Under the pieces are notes generated by a model. That model had not been told where the DNA came from. It worked only from the letters and a program-made list of their open reading frames with translations, and searched no databases. Both the position numbers and the translations under genes were made by a program. Of a DNA stretch of 64,000 bases, positions 8,254 through 17,147 are shown piece after piece. Origin of the DNA: Rudaea sp. 3F27F6 (GTDB lineage Bacteria > Pseudomonadota > Gammaproteobacteria > Xanthomonadales > Rhodanobacteraceae); assembly GCF_005503555.1 (NCBI RefSeq), contig NZ_SCNG01000002.1:992001-1056000 (forward strand), in the 5' to 3' direction. The stretch's first letter is position 1; each line of letters opens with the position of its first letter.

Positions 8254-8281
8254 AAGGCGCAGGCTTACGAGCCTGCGCCTT
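8254..8281. terminator. Bidirectional terminator-like hairpin
   Basis: An 11-bp stem (AAGGCGCAGGC with its complement, 6-nt loop) lies between the convergent TonB-receptor and Cys-rich peptide genes. It is followed on the plus strand by a weak T-rich stretch. Confidence 0.6.
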
Positions 8282-8311
8282 TGCGTTTCTGCGTCCAGCC
8301 GATCGTGCCGA

Positions 8312-8524
8312 TCAGCAGACTTGATTGTGGCAGCCCGGATAACAGCGTCCGATGCAGCCCTGCAGCGCGCTCTGGCAAATCGACTGCGCGACTCCGTTCG
8401 CGATGCAAGAGCTGTACGAACCCCAGCAGCGGTTCTCACAGGCGGTATTGTCTCCGAATGCGACCGACGACAATCCGATTCCTGCGCCCAGAGCGAAAGC
8501 ACAAAGCAGAAAAGTCTTCTTCAT
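8312..8524 (-). CDS. Small secreted Cys-rich protein
   Basis: This 70-residue precursor has a clear signal peptide (MKKTFLLCAFALGAGIGLSSVAFG). The mature part of about 46 residues contains eight cysteines, including C-x3-C-type spacings (ACENRCW, GCIGRCYPGC), which suggests four disulfides or a metal site. A GGAGG Shine-Dalgarno precedes the ATG. It follows the glutaredoxin-like gene on the same strand by 68 bp and may be cotranscribed, so its thiols could be that protein's substrate. I do not recognise a family. Confidence 0.7.
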   Translation of the reverse strand: MKKTFLLCAFALGAGIGLSSVAFGDNTACENRCWGSYSSCIANGVAQSICQSALQGCIGRCYPGCHNQVC

Positions 8525-8592
8525 TTGACAGCCTCCGAAGAAAGTCGCGGTCTGCGCCCCCGTGGTGCGAGCCCGACCGCTGAGCGCGCAAA

Positions 8593-9006
8593 TCAATGCG
8601 GATTGGACGAGCCTGAAATCGAGGCCACGGCATCGAGAATCGTGGATTCCCTGAAGCCGCGAATCTCGCGATCGCCGATGTAGATCAGCGGCACGGCGCC
8701 GTCGCCGCCGCGCTTGGCGAAGAGATCTTCGGCTTCCTTCGACTGATCAACGACGTAATCCTTGTACTGAAGATGGCGCGCGGCGAACAACTCACGCGTC
8801 TTCTTGCAGTAGGGGCAGGTCGAGGTGCTGAACAGGACGATGTCGTTTCCGGCCTGGGCGTGCAGCGCGGAGAAATCTCCGCTCTGGTATTCCGCTTCGG
8901 GAAACAGGCGCTGATATATCGCGTGCGCAAGCGGAGGCCCGTACAGGCCGGCGAAGAAAAACGCGACGAGAAGGCCGGCGACTCTGACATTCTTGACGAA
9001 ATTCAT
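8593..9006 (-). CDS. Membrane-anchored or periplasmic glutaredoxin-like thiol oxidoreductase
   Basis: This is a 137-residue protein. Residues ~8-30 form a hydrophobic signal or anchor helix (VAGLLVAFFFAGLYG), followed by a ~35-residue spacer and then a thioredoxin-fold glutaredoxin domain with the dithiol active site CPYC in STSTCPYCKKTRELF. The cis-proline loop (GAVPLIYIGDREIRG) is intact. Glutaredoxins are normally cytoplasmic and glutathione-dependent; export of a CPYC domain suggests a periplasmic role in disulfide reduction or isomerisation. It lies upstream of the eight-Cys secreted peptide and downstream of the Zur-type gene, all on the minus strand. Confidence 0.85.
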   Translation of the reverse strand: MNFVKNVRVAGLLVAFFFAGLYGPPLAHAIYQRLFPEAEYQSGDFSALHAQAGNDIVLFSTSTCPYCKKTRELFAARHLQYKDYVVDQSKEAEDLFAKRGGDGAVPLIYIGDREIRGFRESTILDAVASISGSSNPH

Positions 9007-9086
9007 TCCCGGAATCTCGATTGGATTGGAGTGCGTGGCTCGCCCCGTCGAGCGGCCGCCATTTCAATCCGAATCGGGCGGGAGGG

Positions 9087-9563
9087 TCAAGCTGCGGCGC
9101 AGCGCTTGCAGATGCCGTGCACTTCGAGGGTTTGCGCGCGCGTACGGAAACCGAGCGCCTTGGCCTGGTCGGCGAGCAGCTTGGCGACTTTCTCGTCGCA
9201 GATTTCGGTCGCCGACTCGCACTGGTCGCAGATCAGGAACGGCACGTGATGCACCACACTCGGGTGGTGGCAGCCGACGTAGGCGTTGATCGACTGCAGC
9301 TTGTGGATGAAGCCGTTCTCGATCAGAAAATCGAGCGCGCGATAGACCGTCGGCGGCGCCGCGTTGCTGCGATCGTCCTTGAGACGGTCGAGCAGATCGT
9401 AGGCTTTGACCGGCTTTTCCGAGCTGGCGATCAGGTCGAGCACCTGCTGGCGGATCTCGGTCAGACGCAAGCCGCGCATTTCGCACGCGGCCGTCACCTC
9501 GCGCACGAAGGCGTGAGCGTCGTGACGGTGGTGATGCGAGCTGGCGGGCTTGGTGGCGGACAT
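9087..9563 (-). CDS. zur: Fur-family transcriptional regulator, Zur type
   Basis: This is a 158-residue zinc-sensing repressor. The winged-helix domain (EMRGLRLTEIRQQVLDLI and PPTVYRALDFLIENG) precedes a dimerisation/metal domain with CHHP, HHVPFLICDQC and a C-terminal CKRC; the two CxxC pairs form the structural Zn site. A His-rich leader (SSHHHRHD) lies near the N terminus. ATG at 9563 is preferred: a TATGAT -10-like element about 20 nt upstream on the minus strand leaves room for a short leader only. Zur with Zn2+ represses uptake genes, and the two palindromes near 5.9-6.0 kb are the likeliest local targets. The split between Zur and Fur rests on the sequence pattern and the zinc context. 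Confidence 0.88.
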   Translation of the reverse strand: MSATKPASSHHHRHDAHAFVREVTAACEMRGLRLTEIRQQVLDLIASSEKPVKAYDLLDRLKDDRSNAAPPTVYRALDFLIENGFIHKLQSINAYVGCHHPSVVHHVPFLICDQCESATEICDEKVAKLLADQAKALGFRTRAQTLEVHGICKRCAAA

Positions 9564-9693
9564 GGACGGATCGGATTGTGACGGGCGCATCATAGCACTC
9601 AGGGAAATGGGGTCGCCGATGCGCTCTGCCAAGGCCGCGCGCGATTTGCGCCACCGTTCCCGCGCACATGAGGAGCCGATCCGCGCAATGCGT

Positions 9694-10071
9694 CTACGGG
9701 TTCAGGCGATTCGACGCTGTGCCGAGTGCCGCGCCGCAGTGCCGGCAATACTTGTCCCCCGCCTCGACGGGCTTGCCGCAGGCGCGGCACGGCGGCTTCG
9801 GCACGACCTTTGGCAGCAGCAGCGAAATGCCCCAGCCGATCGGGCCGAGGGCAAGGCCGAGCAGCATGTCGCGCACGACCGCATGCTTGTATTTGCCGAT
9901 CAGCGCGCCGACCAGGGCGCAGAACAGCGTAAGGCCGATCAGCCAATACCACAGGGTCGGATCGGTCAGCACGGCCGAGCAGGCGTCGAGCGCCTGCATC
10001 TGCTGGTCGGGATCGCCCGACTGCAGTGCCTGCGTCAGTGTGGCGACATCGCAGCCCGACGGCGTCGCCAT
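9694..10071 (-). CDS. Zinc-ribbon membrane protein of unknown function
   Basis: This 125-residue protein starts with a ~35-residue soluble part, has two hydrophobic helices (WYWLIGLTLFCALVGALIG and DMLLGLALGPIGWGISLLL) and ends in a C-terminal zinc ribbon made of CRAC and CRHC pairs. It starts 7 nt after the gltX stop on the same strand, so it is probably the second gene of that operon. I recognise only the zinc-ribbon fold, not a function. Confidence 0.7.
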   Translation of the reverse strand: MATPSGCDVATLTQALQSGDPDQQMQALDACSAVLTDPTLWYWLIGLTLFCALVGALIGKYKHAVVRDMLLGLALGPIGWGISLLLPKVVPKPPCRACGKPVEAGDKYCRHCGAALGTASNRLNP

Positions 10072-10078
10072 GGCCGTC

Positions 10079-11482
10079 TCAGGCTCCGGCGCGCGCCACA
10101 GCGTCGTCGATGCGCTTGAGCGCGCGATCGCGGCCGACGAGATAGACGGTGTGGTCGATCGACGGCGACACCTGGGTGCCGGTCATCGCCACGCGCAGCG
10201 GTTGCGCGACCTTGCCCATGACCTCGCCGATCGCGGCTGCGGCGTCCTGGATCGCCTTGTGCACGTTCTCGACGCTCCAGTCCTTGAGGCCGGCGAGCTG
10301 CGCATGTACCGCCTGCAGCGCCGGCACGGCGGTCGCCGACTTCAAATGCTTGGCGATCGCCGCCTCGTCCCAGGACACGATCGGGCCGTACCAGATGCTC
10401 GCCTTCTCGGCCATTTCACGCAGAGTCTGAGCGCGCTCGCGCAAGGCCACGATCACGTCGACCGGCGCGGGGCCGTGGGCCGGATCGAGACCCTGCATGC
10501 GCAGATGCCATTCGAATTCGCCGGCGAGTTCGAGTGGATCGTCGTTCTTGATGTACTGCTGGTTGATCCATTTGAGCTTGTCGAGATCGAAGCGCGCCGC
10601 GGCCTTGTTCACGTTGCTGACGTCGAACAGATCGATCATTTCCTGGCGCGAGAAAATCTCCTGATCGCCGTGCGACCAGCCGAGGCGCACCAGATAGTTG
10701 AGCAACGCGTGCGGCAGAAAGCCGTCGTCGCGATACTGCATCACGTTCACCGCGCCGTGGCGCTTCGACAGTTTCTGCCCGTCGGCGCCGAGGATCATCG
10801 GCAAATGCGCAAAGGTCGGCGGCGTCGCGCCGAGCGCGTGGTAGATGTTGATCTGGCGCGGCGTGTTGTTGACGTGATCGTCGCCGCGGATCACTTCGGT
10901 GATGCCCATGTCGATATCGTCGACGACGACGGCGAAGTTGTAGGTCGGGAAACCGTCCGAACGGAAGATCACCAGATCGTCCAGCTCGTCGTTGCTCCAC
11001 TCGATGCGGCCTTTCACCTTGTCGTCGAACACGACGCTGCCGCCCTGCGGATTCTTGAAGCGGATCACGCGGTTCGGATCGTCGCGTAGCGGTTCGTTGC
11101 GTTCGCGGTAGTAGCCGTTGTAGCGCGGCTTTTCGTTCTTCGCCATCGCCGCGTTGCGCATCGCCTCGAGTTCGTCCTTGGTCTCGTAGGCGTAGTAGGC
11201 CTTGCCGGCCTTGACCAGTTCGTCGGCGACCTGGGCGTACCGCTCCATGCGCAGGGTCTGATAGTACGGGCCCTCGTCCGCGCCGAGATCGAGCCAGCGC
11301 ATGCCGTCGAGAATCGCCTGCACGGCCACGTCGGTCGAACGCTCGCGATCGGTGTCTTCGATGCGCAGGATGAATTCGCCACCGCGATGCCGCGCTTCGA
11401 GCCAGCAGTACAGCGCGGTGCGCGCACCGCCGATATGCAGATAGCCGGTGGGACTGGGAGCGAAGCGAGTGCGAACGGTCAT
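10079..11482 (-). CDS. gltX: Glutamate--tRNA ligase
   Basis: This class I aminoacyl-tRNA synthetase of 467 residues charges tRNA-Glu in the cytoplasm. The N terminus carries [19 protein letters not shown] with the HIGH-type motif; IEDTDRERS follows, and the KMSKS-type loop is KLSKRHG. The helical anticodon-binding domain fills the C-terminal third. The start is ATG at 11482, because the 10 upstream residues in frame precede the conserved N terminus. The zinc-ribbon membrane protein gene follows directly. Confidence 0.97.
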   Translation of the reverse strand: MTVRTRFAPSPTGYLHIGGARTALYCWLEARHRGGEFILRIEDTDRERSTDVAVQAILDGMRWLDLGADEGPYYQTLRMERYAQVADELVKAGKAYYAYETKDELEAMRNAAMAKNEKPRYNGYYRERNEPLRDDPNRVIRFKNPQGGSVVFDDKVKGRIEWSNDELDDLVIFRSDGFPTYNFAVVVDDIDMGITEVIRGDDHVNNTPRQINIYHALGATPPTFAHLPMILGADGQKLSKRHGAVNVMQYRDDGFLPHALLNYLVRLGWSHGDQEIFSRQEMIDLFDVSNVNKAAARFDLDKLKWINQQYIKNDDPLELAGEFEWHLRMQGLDPAHGPAPVDVIVALRERAQTLREMAEKASIWYGPIVSWDEAAIAKHLKSATAVPALQAVHAQLAGLKDWSVENVHKAIQDAAAAIGEVMGKVAQPLRVAMTGTQVSPSIDHTVYLVGRDRALKRIDDAVARAGA

Positions 11483-11603
11483 TGCGGAAACAGCGTCGAA
11501 AAACGGGCGCAAAGATTAGCAGATACGCGGCTGCGTTTTCCCTAAACGCGCCGCCACGGCGCGCATCGCGGCAATGACGAAGCGAAGCGGCGGCGCGCCG
11601 GAC

Positions 11604-12716
11604 TCAACCATCCGCCGGCGCGGAAGCGGCCGTGTCGGCCGCCGTTTGCGCGGGCCCGAGCATCGCCCTGAGATAACCCAGATCCGTGCCGATCGTGCCG
11701 AACAGGAAGATCAGCGTATGCACATGGCGCGGCTCGACGCGCTCGGCCTGCGCGCGCGCGGCCAGCGCCAGCGCCTTCAATTTCGCCTCGATCTCCGTGT
11801 CGGCCGCGACCGCGGCATCCTTGGACATCGCGGCGCCGACGCGCTCGATTGCGACGATCAGACTCTGCGCAACCTCGTCGACCGGTGCGCGCAAAACCTC
11901 GACGACCTGCGCCAGCGGTTTGCGCGCGACCGCACGCACAAGAAAACCGACGTCGGCATTGAGCGCGGAAACACATTTGAGCAGCCGCTCCAGTTGCTTG
12001 TCCTGCATCTTCTTCCAGCCCGAGGTGTGGGCGAGGATGGTGAGTTCACGAAGCTCGTGGCGGATCTCTTCGCGCAGACGATCGAGGGCTTTGGCGTCCG
12101 TCTCGCCGTGCGCAAACGCGATGCGCAGCCAGCGGCCGAGCAGATGCAGCACCGCGGCCGCATGCGCACGCGGTCTGGCCCTGCCGCGCGCCGGGAATAC
12201 GAGCGCCGACACGATCATCGCGGCCAGCGCGCCGAGCGCGATCTCGCCGGTGCGCAGCAGCGCGGTGTCGAGCGGCCCGAGGCCCGCGGCCGGTCCCGCC
12301 GACAGCACGATCAGCGCCGCGACCGGCGCGCCGCGATAGTCCGGCTTCACCGCGACCAGCAGGCACAGTGGCGCGAGGGCGAGAAACAGAATGATGCCGC
12401 TGTCGATGTACCAGGTGTGGCGCAGCCATGCCGCGCCGATCGCGATGCCCGCACCGGCGACAGTCGCAAGCAGTCGTTCGACGCCCGCGCGCGCCGCACC
12501 GCCCGCATGGCCGCGCGAGGTGATCAGCGCAGTCAGCACGGCCCAATGCGCCTCGTGCAGGTGAAGCACGCGCGCGAGCAGATAGGCGAGCATCGCGCCG
12601 GCGAGCAGGCGCACGGCGTCGGGCCAGGTTTCGGCGAGACGTGTGCGCCAGTCGCGCCGCACGTCGTCGCCGGCCGCCGCGACAGTCGAGTCGGATTCCT
12701 TGCTGGCCGCGTTCAC
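11604..12716 (-). CDS. FUSC-family membrane protein (aromatic-acid exporter-like)
   Basis: This 370-residue protein has an N-terminal membrane half with about five or six helices, including HEAHWAVLTALITSRG, the pattern typical of FUSC/AaeB proteins. The cytoplasmic helical half has heptad-like Ala/Leu/Glu segments. FUSC proteins are thought to export aromatic acids or related compounds, but few have been tested. The start is GTG at 12716, preceded by a strong GGGGAAGG site on the minus strand. It diverges from the cpdB-type gene across an 85-bp gap. Confidence 0.82.
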   Translation of the reverse strand: MNAASKESDSTVAAAGDDVRRDWRTRLAETWPDAVRLLAGAMLAYLLARVLHLHEAHWAVLTALITSRGHAGGAARAGVERLLATVAGAGIAIGAAWLRHTWYIDSGIILFLALAPLCLLVAVKPDYRGAPVAALIVLSAGPAAGLGPLDTALLRTGEIALGALAAMIVSALVFPARGRARPRAHAAAVLHLLGRWLRIAFAHGETDAKALDRLREEIRHELRELTILAHTSGWKKMQDKQLERLLKCVSALNADVGFLVRAVARKPLAQVVEVLRAPVDEVAQSLIVAIERVGAAMSKDAAVAADTEIEAKLKALALAARAQAERVEPRHVHTLIFLFGTIGTDLGYLRAMLGPAQTAADTAASAPADG

Positions 12717-12801
12717 ACGCCTTCCCCTGCTGCAGATTTACATGATTGTGCCATGTGCACGGCGCTACACTTGCGCTTTGTCCCCGCAACGACCTCACGC
12801 C

Positions 12802-14799
12802 ATGACCCGAGCCGGCTCACTCACTTTCGTTTCCGCCCTTGCCCTCGCCGCCTGCGCTGCGCAGCCCGGCCCGCAGAAAATGTCTGCGGCGGCGCCCGCG
12901 ACCGGCACCCAGGCCGAACTCGCCCTGCTCGAAACGACCGACATTCACTCGAACGTGATGAGCTACGACTACTACAAACTCGCCGAAGACAAGACGCTCG
13001 GTCTCGAACGCGCGGCGACCCTGATCCGCGCGGCGCGCAAGGAATTCCCGAACACGATGCTGTTCGACGCCGGCGACACGATCCAGGGCACCGTGCTCGC
13101 CGACTACGAAGCGCAGGTCAAACCCGTCGCCTGCACGCAGGAACTCGCGGTATACAAGGCGATGGACTCGCTCGGCTACGACGCGGCCACGATCGGCAAT
13201 CACGAATTCAACTACGGCCTGCCGTTCCTCAGCCAGGTCACCGGCACCGCGTTCGACGTGAGCGGCGTGCCCGCCGAGCACTGCAAGGGACCGGACTTCC
13301 CGCTCGTGCTGTCGAACGTATTCAGCGCGAAAGACGGCAAGCCGCTGTACGCGCCGTGGAAGGTACTGACGCGCACGATCAAGACGCATACCGCCGACGG
13401 CAAGACGATCGAAGCGCCGATCAAGGTCGGCGTGCTTGGCTTCACCCCGACTTGGATTCTCGACTGGGACAAGCGCAATCTCGAAGGCAAGGTCACCGTG
13501 ATGGGCGTGGTCGAAGCCGCGCAGAAGTACCTGCCCGAAGTGAAGGCGGCCGGCGCCGACATCGTCATCGCCCTCGTGCACGGCGGCATCGACGCCTCGC
13601 CCTACTCCGCGCGCACCGAAAACGCCGCCTGGCATTTGGCCGGCGTGGCCGGCATCGACGCGATGATGCTCGGCCACTCGCACGACATCTTCCCGAACCC
13701 GAACGATCCGAAATCGCGTTTCAGCAAAGTGCCCGAAGTCGACAACACGCGCGGCTTCGTGCGCGGCGTGCCGGCGGTGATGGGCAATTATTTCGGCAAG
13801 AATCTCGGCGTGGTCCAGCTCGCCCTGGTCTGGCGCGACGGCCGCTGGCAGATCGACCGCGCCACGACCAAGGCCGAGGTGCGCTCGGTCAAGGACACGG
13901 CGGCGGATGCGCACATCGCCGAACTGGTCAAGGACGAACACCTCGGCGCGATCGAGTACGTGAAGACGCCGATCGGCCACAGCGACTACGAGATCAGCAC
14001 TTATTTCGTCGCCGCCGGCGATACCTCGGCGCTGAGCCTGGTCAACGCCGCCGAGCGCGACTATGCGCAGAAGTACATCAAGGAACATCTACCGCAATAT
14101 GCCTCGCTGCCGGTGCTCGGCGCGGCCTCGCCGTTCAAGGCTGGCTTCGGCGGCCCGAACGACTACACCGACGTGCCCGCGGGCTCGCTCGCGATCAACA
14201 ATGCGGCCGACCTCTACCTCTATCCGAACACACTGACCGCGGTGAAGGTCAACGGCGCCGGGTTGAAGGCGTGGCTGGAAAAGTCGGCCGGCTGGTTCCA
14301 TCGCATCGACCCGGCGAAGTCCGAGGCGCAGGAATTGGTCAACACCAAGTTCCCGACCTACAACTTCGACGTGCTGCAGGGCGATCTGACCTGGACGATC
14401 GACGTCACGCGCGAACCGGGCCAGCGCATCCTCGACCTGCGCTACCGCGGCAAGCCGGTGCGCGAGGACCAGGACTTCGTCGTCGTCACCAACAACTACC
14501 GCGCCTCGGGCGGCGGACGTTTCCCGGGCCTCGACGGCGACAACACGCTGTTCTCCGCGCCCGACACGAACCGCGACGCGCTGATCGGTTTCGTCCGCGA
14601 GCAGCGCGACATCACGCGCAAGAAGTTCGGCGACCAGCGCAGTTGGCGTTTCGCCAAAGTGAAGACGGCCGGCCCGGTCGTGTTCACTTCGGCCGCGGGC
14701 AAGCTCGACCGCGCGCACGCCGCCGGACTCAACAATATTGCCTTGGTCAAAGACAACGGCGACGGCACCGCGGTGTACTCGATCGATCTGTCGCGCTGA
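12802..14799 (+). CDS. cpdB: 2',3'-cyclic-nucleotide 2'-phosphodiesterase/3'-nucleotidase
   Basis: This 665-residue exported metallophosphatase of the 5'-nucleotidase family lets cells scavenge nucleotides and phosphate. The N terminus looks like a lipoprotein signal (VSALALAACAAQ, lipobox LAAC), so it is likely anchored in the envelope. Metal-site motifs are in order: ETTDIHSN, DAGDT, GNHEFNYG, and GHSHDIFP. The C-terminal substrate-binding domain includes NNYRASGGGRFPG. ATG at 12802 is chosen because it begins the signal peptide; the longer frame crosses the divergent promoter. Specificity as CpdB rather than UshA is inferred from length and motif context. Confidence 0.92.
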   Translation: MTRAGSLTFVSALALAACAAQPGPQKMSAAAPATGTQAELALLETTDIHSNVMSYDYYKLAEDKTLGLERAATLIRAARKEFPNTMLFDAGDTIQGTVLADYEAQVKPVACTQELAVYKAMDSLGYDAATIGNHEFNYGLPFLSQVTGTAFDVSGVPAEHCKGPDFPLVLSNVFSAKDGKPLYAPWKVLTRTIKTHTADGKTIEAPIKVGVLGFTPTWILDWDKRNLEGKVTVMGVVEAAQKYLPEVKAAGADIVIALVHGGIDASPYSARTENAAWHLAGVAGIDAMMLGHSHDIFPNPNDPKSRFSKVPEVDNTRGFVRGVPAVMGNYFGKNLGVVQLALVWRDGRWQIDRATTKAEVRSVKDTAADAHIAELVKDEHLGAIEYVKTPIGHSDYEISTYFVAAGDTSALSLVNAAERDYAQKYIKEHLPQYASLPVLGAASPFKAGFGGPNDYTDVPAGSLAINNAADLYLYPNTLTAVKVNGAGLKAWLEKSAGWFHRIDPAKSEAQELVNTKFPTYNFDVLQGDLTWTIDVTREPGQRILDLRYRGKPVREDQDFVVVTNNYRASGGGRFPGLDGDNTLFSAPDTNRDALIGFVREQRDITRKKFGDQRSWRFAKVKTAGPVVFTSAAGKLDRAHAAGLNNIALVKDNGDGTAVYSIDLSR

Positions 14800-14820
14800 G
14801 CGCACTGCCGGAGCAAGGAC

Positions 14821-14843
14821 GCGCCGACGGCATGCGTCGGCGC
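14821..14843 (+). terminator. Hairpin downstream of cpdB
   Basis: A perfect 9-bp stem (GCGCCGACG and complement, 5-nt loop) begins 21 nt after the cpdB stop codon. There is no T run, so termination would be weak or Rho-assisted. Confidence 0.5.
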
Positions 14844-14860
14844 GCTAACCGCACGCCTAC

Positions 14861-14898
14861 AAAAAAACTCCGCGCCGGCGCAAAGGCGCGGCGCGGAG
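14861..14898 (-). terminator. Intrinsic terminator for the ester hydrolase transcript
   Basis: Read on the minus strand, a long GC stem (CTCCGCGCC plus an inner GCGC pair, 4-nt loop) is followed by seven T residues. It points toward termination of the gene whose stop is at 15092. The two are now separated by the inverted-repeat element at 14933-15095. Confidence 0.75.
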
Positions 14899-14932
14899 GA
14901 TTCATCGCCCGATGCGGGGCGGCGTCTGTCGC

Positions 14933-15095
14933 CTAGAGAACCTCTGATTTATTCGTCATCCCAGCGAAAGCTGGGATCCAGCTCTTCGCCCAGCCCCCAT
15001 AAAGGCTGGATTCGAGCTTGACCAGCCCTTCGGCTGTTGAGAGCCGCCGGAATGACGAGCTTGGTGAAAATCGGAGTTGTTCAGAGGTTCCCTAG
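14933..15095. repeat. MITE-like element with 15-bp terminal inverted repeats
   Basis: The ends CTAGAGAACCTCTGA and, inverted, CTAGGGAACCTCTGA match at 14 of 15 bases and enclose 163 bp with no coding capacity. Inside the left end is a smaller palindrome around GTCATCCCAGC/GCTGGGATCC, and near the right end the related GGAATGACGA appears inverted, so the whole element can fold back. CTAG at both edges could be a duplicated target. The right terminal repeat supplies the TAG stop codon of the ester hydrolase. Such non-autonomous elements are usually moved by a transposase elsewhere in the genome. Confidence 0.7.
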
Positions 15096-17008
15096 GGTGT
15101 CACTGGCAGTTCGATATAACTCGCATCGCCACCGCCGCGATAGATGCGCTGCGTCGCCTTCTGATAATCGCCCGGCTTGGCGAAAAAGATGTTCGGCACA
15201 AAGGTCTGCGGATTGCGGTCATAGAGCGGAAACCAGGTCGATTGGATCTGCACCATGATGCGGTGCCCCGGCTCGAACACGTGGTTCGCGGTCGGCAGAC
15301 CGAAGCGATAGACCAGCGGCTGGTTCGCGGCCAGCGCTTCGGGCTTCTCGAAGCTCGTGCGATAGCGGCCGCGGAAGATGTCCATGGCGACGCCGAGTTC
15401 GTAGCCGCCCATCTCGGGCTTCGACGGCAAGGTATCGGGATACACGTCGATGAGCTTGACCACCCAGTCGCTGTCGCTGCCGCTCGTCGAGGCGACAAGG
15501 TGCACTTGCGGCGCGCCGCCGATATGCAGCGGCTGCGTGAGCGGCTCAGTCACGTAGGTCAGCACGTCGGGGCGGCCGTCGACGAAACGCTGGTCTTCGA
15601 CGAGCCAGCGCTTCCACGCATCGCCGTCGGCAAAATGCACCGGGCGGCGCTGGTACGGCACCGGCTTGGCCGGGTCGGAGACGTACTCGTCGTAGGCTTT
15701 GTCGCCGGCCGCGGGTGCGTCGAACGACAAGCCCTGCTTGTCGGCCAGATAGAGCGGTTTCGATTTCGCCGCGCAGCCTTCGGCGCAGCTCAGCGGCCAC
15801 GCGTTGTAGCGGTCCCAGTGATTCTCGCCGGTGTTGTAGATGTATACCGGCGGCGTGTCGACCTTCGGCGCGCCGTCGACGAGATACTGGTCGAAGAACG
15901 GCTTGAGCACGTCGCGGCGGAACAGCAGGGCCGTATCGCCCTCCCACTGCAGCGCGCCCAGCGAGGTGCCGTCGTAATTGACCTGGCTATGCCGCCACGG
16001 ACCCATGACGAGGAAGTTCTTGTCGTTGTGCGTGTCCTTCGACTCCATCGCCGGATAACTGTGGATCGCGCCCCACATGTCTTCCTGGTCCCACAGGCCC
16101 TGCAGCCACATCGTCGGCACCGTGAGCTTGGTCTCCGCCATCACCTTGTCGAGCGCCTGGCCGCTCCAGAACGCGTCGTAGGCCGGGTGCTCGGACACCT
16201 TGCGCCAGAACGGCAGCTGTTCGAGCCCCGCAGCGCGCGCGTAGTCGCCTGCGGAACCCGCGCGCAGGAAGTTGTTGTAGTCGTCGAAACCGGCACGCGC
16301 GATCTTCTTGCCTTCGCCACGCTCGACGGTCTGGCCGGAGAAGTAGTCGAAATTGGTCTGGCGGAACGCACCGTAGTGGAACCAGTCGTCGCCCATCCAG
16401 CCGTCGATCATCGGGCTCTCCGGCGCCGCGACCTTGAGCGCCGGATGCGGGTTGACCAGGGCCATGACCACGGTGAAGCCCTCGTACGACGAGCCGAGCA
16501 TGCCGACCTTGCCGTTCGACTCCTTGATGTTCTTCACCAGCCAGTCGATCGTGTCATAGGCGTCGGTCGAATGATCGACCTTCGTGCCGTTGAGCGGCCC
16601 GCGCAGCGGCCGCGTCATCACGTAGTCGCCTTCCGAACCGTACTTGCCGCGCACGTCCTGGAAGACGCGGATGTAGCCGCCCTTGACGAACACCTCGTCG
16701 CCCTGCGGCATGGTCGCGAGCATGCTGCCGGACACTTCGCGCTCGGTGCGGTGCGAGGCGTCGTACGGCGTGCGCGTCAGCAGGATCGGCGCATGCGACG
16801 CGCCTTTCGGAATCACCACCACGGTATACAATTTCACTCCGTCGCGCATCGGGATCATGACCACGCGCTTGACGTAGTCGCTGGCCTGGGTCGGCATCGT
16901 GAACGTCTTCGGGATGTCGGGCATCGACGGCGGCGTGTCGGCCGACGCCGAAGCGGCGGCGAAAAGCAGCGGCAATGCGGCCAGGCAGGCGGAACGGAGC
17001 GGATTCAT
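15092..17008 (-). CDS. Alpha-amino-acid ester hydrolase (CocE/NonD, S15-like)
   Basis: This 638-residue exported serine hydrolase hydrolyses or transfers alpha-amino acyl groups from esters and acts on beta-lactams with amino side chains, such as ampicillin and cephalexin. It has a signal peptide (MNPLRSACLAALPLLFAAASASA), an alpha/beta-hydrolase domain with nucleophile Ser174 in GSSYEG, Asp307 in WDQED and His340 in PWRHSQ, and a C-terminal jelly roll. The carboxylate cluster that binds the substrate amino group is present as Asp208, Glu309 and Asp310. All six positions coincide with the numbering known for the Xanthomonas enzyme, which makes the call strong. The stop codon lies in the terminal repeat of the adjoining inverted-repeat element, so the last residues may have been altered. 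Confidence 0.93.
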   Translation of the reverse strand: MNPLRSACLAALPLLFAAASASADTPPSMPDIPKTFTMPTQASDYVKRVVMIPMRDGVKLYTVVVIPKGASHAPILLTRTPYDASHRTEREVSGSMLATMPQGDEVFVKGGYIRVFQDVRGKYGSEGDYVMTRPLRGPLNGTKVDHSTDAYDTIDWLVKNIKESNGKVGMLGSSYEGFTVVMALVNPHPALKVAAPESPMIDGWMGDDWFHYGAFRQTNFDYFSGQTVERGEGKKIARAGFDDYNNFLRAGSAGDYARAAGLEQLPFWRKVSEHPAYDAFWSGQALDKVMAETKLTVPTMWLQGLWDQEDMWGAIHSYPAMESKDTHNDKNFLVMGPWRHSQVNYDGTSLGALQWEGDTALLFRRDVLKPFFDQYLVDGAPKVDTPPVYIYNTGENHWDRYNAWPLSCAEGCAAKSKPLYLADKQGLSFDAPAAGDKAYDEYVSDPAKPVPYQRRPVHFADGDAWKRWLVEDQRFVDGRPDVLTYVTEPLTQPLHIGGAPQVHLVASTSGSDSDWVVKLIDVYPDTLPSKPEMGGYELGVAMDIFRGRYRTSFEKPEALAANQPLVYRFGLPTANHVFEPGHRIMVQIQSTWFPLYDRNPQTFVPNIFFAKPGDYQKATQRIYRGGGDASYIELPVTP

Positions 17009-17123
17009 CGCGGACCTTTTGGCAGTGGGTGACGCGCGATACTAGACGCGTTCGCGCCGTGCGCAAAGCGCCAAAAGTCTCGGTTTTTCGTGTGCGGTCG
17101 CAAAAGAAATCCGCCCCGCCCGC

Positions 17124-17129
17124 TATAAT
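17124..17129 (+). promoter_or_regulatory. Consensus -10 box for the polyprenyl synthase gene
   Basis: A perfect TATAAT lies 19-24 nt before the first candidate ATG. No good -35 is visible. Confidence 0.5.
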
Positions 17130-17147
17130 CGCGGCAACGCCACGAGA

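Noticed and set aside
11574-14936. 1120-residue plus-strand frame overlapping the FUSC and cpdB genes
   Set aside because: It is Arg/His-rich with no family motif and covers two well-supported genes; such long open antisense or shifted frames arise from GC-rich third positions.
15077-17032. 651-residue plus-strand frame over the ester hydrolase
   Set aside because: The minus strand carries a full catalytic set at known positions; the plus frame has none.
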